DNA of 10,173 nt from an uncultured Bacteroides sp. (lineage in GTDB: Bacteria; Bacteroidota; Bacteroidia; Bacteroidales; Bacteroidaceae): the NCBI GenBank assembly GCA_934716785.1, contig CAKUYM010000143.1:1-10173 (forward strand), read 5' to 3'. Shown here piece after piece: positions 7,126 to 10,173 of this stretch (position 1 is its first letter; each line of letters begins with the position of its first letter). The position numbers and the translations under genes are program-made. The notes under the pieces are model-generated. The model saw nothing but the letters and a program-made list of their open reading frames with translations. It was not told the origin of the DNA and made no database searches.

Positions 7126-7187
7126 AATCCTATATCATAGTGTTTTGGCAAAAGAATTTAATGAAAAGTGATGTGAGAATAGGATTT
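7126..7187. repeat. 9-bp inverted repeat, 44 bp apart
   Basis: AAATCCTAT (7126-7134) and ATAGGATTT (7179-7187) are perfect reverse complements. They lie between two outward-facing TAATTTTG boxes, immediately upstream of the plus-strand one, and could be a regulator site or a structured region. Confidence 0.4.
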
Positions 7188-7193
7188 ATTTGC

Positions 7194-7201
7194 TAATTTT
7201 G
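7194..7201 (+). promoter_or_regulatory. -7 box upstream of the 43-codon ORF
   Basis: TAATTTTG matches TAnnTTTG and lies 30 bases before the ATG at 7232. No convincing -33 TTTG is seen at the expected spacing. Confidence 0.5.
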
Positions 7202-7231
7202 CATTGCTTTTGAGACAATAAAACATTAACA

Positions 7232-7363
7232 ATGCAAAGAAACAGAATGAACATATTACCAACAACAACCACAATTCAGAGCAACAAACGCACTGAATCT
7301 ATGTCGAGTGTTCATGTTTCACGCATTGAACCTCGTAGAGTAAATACTTTCCAGCGAACATAG
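7232..7363 (+). CDS. Small basic ORF, 43 residues, unknown
   Basis: ATG at 7232 to TAG at 7361-7363 encodes 43 residues beginning MQRNRMNILPTTTTIQSNKR and ending VNTFQRT. The product is basic and Thr/Ser-rich, with no membrane segment or signal peptide. Support for a real transcription unit comes from the TAATTTTG box 30 bases upstream and a strong intrinsic terminator 36 bases after the stop. I know no homologue. It could be a small protein, a leader peptide for the phosphoesterase cassette that starts at 7555, or an untranslated small RNA whose ORF is incidental. Confidence 0.4.
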   Translation: MQRNRMNILPTTTTIQSNKRTESMSSVHVSRIEPRRVNTFQRT

Positions 7364-7364
7364 T

Positions 7365-7382
7365 TGGTACATTATTGTACCA
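7365..7382 (+). promoter_or_regulatory. Perfect hairpin after the 43-codon ORF
   Basis: TGGTACA-TTAT-TGTACCA is a perfect 7-bp stem with a 4-base loop starting one base after the TAG. There is no T-tract, so it is not a terminator by itself; it may protect the 3' end of the transcript or be a dyad operator. Confidence 0.45.
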
Positions 7383-7399
7383 TGAGAGAAAAGAAACTG

Positions 7400-7440
7400 A
7401 ATAGTTGGAGAGTCCTTACCAAGCTTTCCAACTATTTTTT
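7400..7440 (+). terminator. Intrinsic terminator of the small transcription unit
   Basis: AATAGTTGGAGAG (7400-7412) pairs with CTTTCCAACTATT (7424-7436) over 13 positions with one G-U pair, around an 11-base loop, and runs into six T (7435-7440). It separates the 43-codon ORF from the phosphoesterase cassette. Confidence 0.8.
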
Positions 7441-7554
7441 GTTATATGCCCATTTGTGACAGTCGCCTTTGTGATGCTCTTCTGCCATTTCCGTCTGATG
7501 GGCTGTTGGCAACCAGATTATTAACGTGCAGTGATGCACACAAATTGCAAAGAA
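7441..7554. other. Upstream region of the phosphoesterase cassette
   Basis: No gene or TAnnTTTG promoter box is visible in these 114 bases. A small dyad GTGCA-GTGA-TGCAC (7526-7539) lies just ahead of the phosphoesterase start. If the cassette is expressed, it is either from an unrecognised promoter here or by readthrough of the terminator at 7400-7440. Confidence 0.4.
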
Positions 7555-8146
7555 ATGAACTATAAATTTGATGGCAGTAAGGTGTTCTTTACATCCGATA
7601 CCCATTTTTATCATGAGAATATCATTCGTTTCTGTAACAGACCGTTCAAGGATGTGGAAATGATGAATGAGACTACAATCTCCAATTGGAATAATACAGT
7701 CGGTCAGGATGATATTGTGTTTCATTTGGGCGACTTCTGTCTTGGAGGTTCAGCCGAATGGACTAAAATCCTTGACAGGTTGAACGGAAAGATATATCTG
7801 ATTATGGGTAATCACGATTTGAAGAATATACGCCAAGGCTACATTGACAGATTTGAATATATGGCAATGCAGATGCACATAGAGATTGGCAAACAGAGGA
7901 TATATTTGAATCATTATCCCTTTCTATGCTTTGATGGTTGATATAAAGATGTGTGGCAACTATTCGGGCACGTTCATACAAGAAAGAACAACACCGGAAT
8001 AGACGCAGCCCGGCTTCAGCATCTCTATCCTACGCAGTATGATGTAGGAGTAGATAAACAACTTTACCCCTGTTTCATTTCAACAAGTGAAGAAAATAAT
8101 TGAAAATCAAGTGGAACAATTTAATAAGAATGATAAGGAGGATTAA
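7555..8146 (+). pseudogene. Calcineurin-like metallophosphoesterase with internal TGA and frameshift
   Basis: The intact form would be a small (about 197-residue) metallophosphoesterase of the calcineurin-like superfamily. Motifs seen are SDTHFYH (Asp15, His17), LGDFCLGG (Asp60), GNHD (Asn86, His87), NHYP (His120), then a TGA at 7939-7941 (codon 129). In the same frame after it come YKDVWQLFGHVHTRKN with the last metal ligands His139 and His141. Further on, one A appears lost from the run at 8056-8059: with it restored the text becomes DVGVDKNNFTPVSFQQVKKI and ends in TAA at 8144-8146, 2 bases before the next ATG. The truncated 128-residue product lacks the GHxH metal ligands and should be inactive. 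The ATG at 7555 is preferred over GTG/ATG at 7531/7534 because family similarity begins there. Confidence 0.85.
8135..8141 (+). promoter_or_regulatory. Strong Shine-Dalgarno site AAGGAGG
   Basis: AAGGAGG lies 7 bases before the ATG at 8149, inside the last codons of the ancestral phosphoesterase frame. Such a full match is unusual among the weak leaders elsewhere in the window. It suggests high or independent translation of the coiled-coil protein, or descent from a donor that relies on Shine-Dalgarno pairing. Confidence 0.7.
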
Positions 8147-8148
8147 CA

Positions 8149-8691
8149 ATGAGTGAATATACTACCATTTATTTAAGATGCAAGGAGATACCTTTGTTGA
8201 AGTACAAAGTGCATCCTTCGTATGAGGAATGTCAAAAGTTATCTAAGGAAGATTTAATGAAAGTCAATCGTGAGATTGATGAATATAACAAACAAGTCAC
8301 CAAGTCTTTGGGATGTAAATTGTTTTATCTTAGCACTACTCCAAGCCGAGAGTTGACGATGCTTCCATGGAGTCCTTCTCCGAGTATACTAACCAAAGGC
8401 CTGCTTGATGAGATTCTTTATTTCTACCGAGAAGAGATTGATAATTACAAAAATGCTATTGCTAAAAATAAAGAAGGTATAGCCAAGTTGGAAGTCCGTA
8501 TATCCAAAGCAAATGTCAATTTGTACGGTAGAATCAGCAAGGAGATAGATGAATGCTATGAAAGAATAAACTTTGAGGAAGAAGAACTTGAACACTGCCA
8601 ATACTTGTACAACAAATTTGCTTTCTGTAGCAGTATCATAAATAACGAATCAAATTCAGAGTATTATGAACTGATTTACACAAAAAGTTAA
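8149..8691 (+). CDS. Hypothetical coiled-coil protein between two phosphoesterases
   Basis: This 180-residue soluble protein has no family that I recognise. Residues 1-85 form a mixed region with a conserved-looking middle (SLGCKLFYLSTTPSRE, then MLPWSPSPS at 71-79). Residues 86-155 are dense in Glu, Lys and Ile/Leu with heptad-like spacing (for example YREEIDNYKNAIAKNKEGIA and EEEELEHC) and should form a coiled coil or helical hairpin. There is no signal peptide or membrane segment. It starts 2 bases after the ancestral stop of the upstream phosphoesterase and ends 15 bases before the next one, so the three were an operon. Its frame is undamaged, unlike its upstream neighbour. A role as partner, adaptor or regulator of the phosphoesterases is only a guess from position. 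Confidence 0.8.
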   Translation: MSEYTTIYLRCKEIPLLKYKVHPSYEECQKLSKEDLMKVNREIDEYNKQVTKSLGCKLFYLSTTPSRELTMLPWSPSPSILTKGLLDEILYFYREEIDNYKNAIAKNKEGIAKLEVRISKANVNLYGRISKEIDECYERINFEEEELEHCQYLYNKFAFCSSIINNESNSEYYELIYTKS

Positions 8692-8706
8692 TAACATAAA
8701 GAGATT

Positions 8707-9474
8707 ATGAAGATACAATATATGAGTGACCTGCATTTGGAGTTCAGTGACAACAGCAGGTGGTTGAAGCATAATGAATTGCCTGTAACAGGCGATGTTC
8801 TGGTCCTTGCTGGAGATATATTCTATTTGAAAAACAAGGTTGCACCTTTGGCTAACTTTTGGAAATGGGCATCTGCGAATTATCGTCAGGTGCTCATTGT
8901 GCCCGGGAAGCATGAGTATTACAATTATTGTGATGTAATGGACAAGGGATTGCAATGGAAATGGCTGTTCAAGAACAATGTAGGATATTATCAGAATCAA
9001 GTAGTGCGGATTGATGATACCGACTTTATCATGAGCACTTTGTGGTCTCGAATATCTCCATCTGACGAGTATTTTGTGTGGAAGGGCATGAACGACTTTC
9101 GGCAGATAATGTATAATGGCAAATTGCTCCAAACAGAGGAATTCAATCAGATGCACAACTTCTGTTTGGATTTCATCAAGCAAAGTCTGGTGGAAACCAC
9201 CGCCAAACACATTGTGGTAATAACGCATCATCTTCCCACATTAGAGGTCGTTGCATCTCACCATAAAGGTTCTGTGTTGAATAGTGCATTTGCAACTGAA
9301 CTGAAAAGGCTTATTGCCGACAGTCGCATTGACGCATGGATTTATGGGCATTCACATACCAACATTGATGCTGAGATAAACGGAACAAAGGTAGTTTGCA
9401 ATCAGATGGGATATGTTTTCCAAAATGAACATATCGCCAATGGTTTTGATCCGGGCAAGTGCCTTGTCTTGTAA
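8707..9474 (+). CDS. Calcineurin-like metallophosphoesterase with altered GNHE motif
   Basis: This 255-residue metallophosphoesterase of the calcineurin-like superfamily is expected to be cytoplasmic and to use two metal ions to hydrolyse a phosphoester. Motifs are MSDLHLE (Asp8, His10), LAGDIF (Asp37), PGKHEYY (residues 66-72), THHLP (His174, His175) and YGHSHTN (His215, His217). Family members have GNHE, where the Asn binds metal; here codon 68 (8908-8910) is AAG, Lys, one base from AAT or AAC. All other ligands are present and the length is normal. The substrate is unknown; nucleases, nucleotide phosphodiesterases and protein phosphatases all occur in the superfamily. It is the last gene of the cassette, 15 bases after the coiled-coil gene, followed by two hairpins. 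It is only distantly related to the first phosphoesterase. Confidence 0.9.
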   Translation: MKIQYMSDLHLEFSDNSRWLKHNELPVTGDVLVLAGDIFYLKNKVAPLANFWKWASANYRQVLIVPGKHEYYNYCDVMDKGLQWKWLFKNNVGYYQNQVVRIDDTDFIMSTLWSRISPSDEYFVWKGMNDFRQIMYNGKLLQTEEFNQMHNFCLDFIKQSLVETTAKHIVVITHHLPTLEVVASHHKGSVLNSAFATELKRLIADSRIDAWIYGHSHTNIDAEINGTKVVCNQMGYVFQNEHIANGFDPGKCLVL

Positions 9475-9504
9475 AAGGCATGAACTCGTCAGCAATACGC
9501 TAAA

Positions 9505-9571
9505 CCTCAACATATCATATAGTAACCAAAAAACGCTCCTGTTTGCATATTATATGATATGTTGGGGCTTT
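9505..9571 (+). terminator. Large inverted repeat after the second phosphoesterase
   Basis: The 17-base arm at 9505-9521 (CCTCAACATATCATATA) pairs with 9551-9567 (TATATGATATGTTGGGG) with one G-U pair, around a 29-base loop; TAAA before and TTTA after can extend the stem past a bulged C. It lies 31 bases after the stop and is probably the cassette terminator or 3' stabiliser, although the T-run is short. Confidence 0.6.
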
Positions 9572-9576
9572 AAAAT

Positions 9577-9611
9577 TTCAGTTATTCGAAAAATTCAATA
9601 ACTGAATTTTT
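9577..9611 (+). terminator. Second hairpin with T-tract
   Basis: TTCAGTTATT (9577-9586) and AATAACTGAA (9597-9606) form a perfect 10-bp stem with a 10-base loop, followed by five T; an A-run before the stem allows weak function in the other direction. It backs up the hairpin at 9505-9571. Confidence 0.6.
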
Positions 9612-9774
9612 GCTTGCCAAAAGAAAAAAATATGTATCTACTCTCAACTTGACTTTAATGACCGTTATTATATGGATAGGACTTCGCTTTATGGATGCTT
9701 TTTGATTGTCTAATGGATAATTGTCGATAGCCATTTGTAGTATGGTGGTAAACTGCGGTATTTTGTCAGATTGG
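9612..9774. other. Intergenic stretch without a clear gene
   Basis: AT-rich DNA with no promoter, RNA gene or repeat that I can support. One minus-strand frame stays open across much of it (for example MAIDNYPLDNQKASIK) but lacks a coherent start and any recognisable family, so it is not called. Confidence 0.4.
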
Positions 9775-9793
9775 GGGGCAACAGTGTTGCCCC
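9775..9793 (-). promoter_or_regulatory. GC-rich perfect hairpin
   Basis: GGGGCAACA-G-TGTTGCCCC is a perfect palindrome of 9-base arms, the most GC-rich spot in an AT-rich region. On the minus strand it begins 2 bases after the stop of the ORF at 9796-9987, where a terminator would lie, but no T-tract follows. Confidence 0.5.
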
Positions 9794-9795
9794 AA

Positions 9796-9987
9796 TTACA
9801 TTTGCGCTATACACTTTATAGATATTGGCTTCAAAATGTATTCTGATTTATGAACGTGTATCTTTTCAAATACATTTTTAACTTTAGCACTGACGAGTGC
9901 TTTCAAACTTAGGCAAGCGAGTGAAAAATCCATGAAATCCACATGATCTTTCCTCTTAATAATCTTTCCTACAATTTCGTTAGGCAT
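9796..9987 (-). CDS. Possible small basic protein, 63 residues
   Basis: The frame from ATG at 9987 to TAA at 9798-9796 encodes 63 residues starting MPNEIVGKIIKRKDHVDFMD and continuing with a mixed amphipathic stretch (SLACLSLKALVSAKVKNVFE). Composition is reasonable for a real soluble basic protein, and a perfect GC-rich hairpin follows the stop at once. Against it: no ribosome binding site, no clear TAnnTTTG promoter, no family that I know, and a short length that AT-rich DNA can produce by chance. It is divergent from the serine recombinase, 85 bases between the starts, so an accessory or regulatory gene of the same mobile element is possible. Confidence 0.3.
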   Translation of the reverse strand: MPNEIVGKIIKRKDHVDFMDFSLACLSLKALVSAKVKNVFEKIHVHKSEYILKPISIKCIAQM

Positions 9988-10072
9988 ATTTATATGTCAT
10001 GCTTGTTTTCAAAATACGTCAAAATATTTCTATTCTTTTCTAACATATAATTCAGAAAATCCTTTGATAAAA

Positions 10073-10173
10073 ATGATAACAGGAGTAATATACGCTCGTG
10101 TCTCCTGCGACGGGGACAGGCAAAGTATGGAAAGACAGGTCAAGGACTTGTCGGAGTATGCAAAGTATAAGGG
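10073..10173 (+). CDS. Serine recombinase, N-terminus only (cut by window)
   Basis: The last 33 codons read MITGVIYARVSCDGDRQSME then RQVKDLSEYAKYKG, the N-terminal catalytic domain of the resolvase/invertase family. YARVS carries the catalytic Ser11 and the conserved Arg9, and RQ.M.RQ..DL..YA is the usual first helix. The enzyme cuts and rejoins DNA through a phosphoserine bond, serving as resolvase, invertase or integrase. Whether it is a small invertase of about 200 residues or a large integrase cannot be told from the fragment. The ATG at 10073 follows an AT-rich leader without a clear Shine-Dalgarno site. It suggests that a mobile or invertible element lies at or beyond the right edge. 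Confidence 0.85.
   Translation, partial: MITGVIYARVSCDGDRQSMERQVKDLSEYAKYK

Noticed and set aside
7446..7565. Plus-strand 39-codon Cys-containing ORF overlapping the first phosphoesterase start
   Set aside because: No ribosome binding site or promoter, and it lies directly behind a terminator; chance is the simplest explanation.
7432..7725. Minus-strand open frame of 97 codons reading into the terminator, with a His-rich end
   Set aside because: Most of it is antisense to the first phosphoesterase; the part outside (MAEEHHKGDCHKWAY...) is short, lacks a start signal and matches nothing I know.
7939..7941. TGA recoded as Trp, Cys or selenocysteine
   Set aside because: No selenocysteine insertion hairpin is evident, the other genes use TGA as a normal stop, and a second frameshift downstream points to decay instead.
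8656..9231. Minus-strand open frame of 191 codons opposite the second phosphoesterase
   Set aside because: Antisense to a gene with all but one of the conserved metal-site motifs; the long frame follows from codon composition.
9641..9774. Minus-strand continuation frame (MAIDNYPLDNQ...) as part of a larger gene with 9796-9987
   Set aside because: The two segments are separated by stops and by the palindrome at 9775-9793, and neither shows a known domain that would join them.

Overview
The window looks like chromosome of a gut Bacteroidales bacterium, most likely Bacteroides or a close relative. The grounds are promoter-like boxes of the TAnnTTTG type (2204-2211, 2244-2251, 3524-3531, 7194-7201), weak or absent Shine-Dalgarno sites at most genes, and protein families and gene orders familiar from that group. 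No 16S rRNA or other species marker is present, so the genus is an inference.

Left part (1-2600). A tight minus-strand operon reads nitroreductase, small membrane protein, Rossmann/DUF2520 protein and KdsC-like HAD phosphatase; the last runs off the left edge. It is divergent from a small plus-strand gene of 67 residues whose 3' end contains an intrinsic terminator.

Middle (2615-6065). An AraC-family regulator is divergent from a plus-strand redox operon: two tandem aldo/keto reductases, the scar of a short-chain dehydrogenase (its first 20 codons joined to its last 34), and a flavodoxin-fold NAD(P)H oxidoreductase. Two near-identical 10-bp direct repeats 21 bp apart lie between regulator and operon and are a good candidate operator.

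Decayed defence region (6157-7060, minus strand). In transcription order it holds a truncated AlbA/Schlafen-type protein with a winged-helix tail, broken by an 11-bp tandem duplication; the first about 47 codons of a type I methyltransferase (HsdM) with a frameshift and a nonsense codon; a 68-bp stretch with short inverted repeats; and the last about 50 codons of an Abi_2-type abortive infection protein, also frameshifted.

Right part (7060-10173), more AT-rich and accessory in character. A 43-codon small ORF has a promoter and a terminator. It is followed by a three-gene cassette: a metallophosphoesterase pseudogene (internal TGA plus frameshift), an unrecognised coiled-coil protein with an unusually strong ribosome binding site, and a second metallophosphoesterase that is intact except for Lys in place of the metal-binding Asn. 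Two strong hairpins close the cassette. After about 460 bases of mostly non-coding DNA, with one weakly supported minus-strand ORF, a serine recombinase begins and runs off the right edge. The cassette is the nearest thing here to an undescribed system; its function cannot be read from sequence alone.
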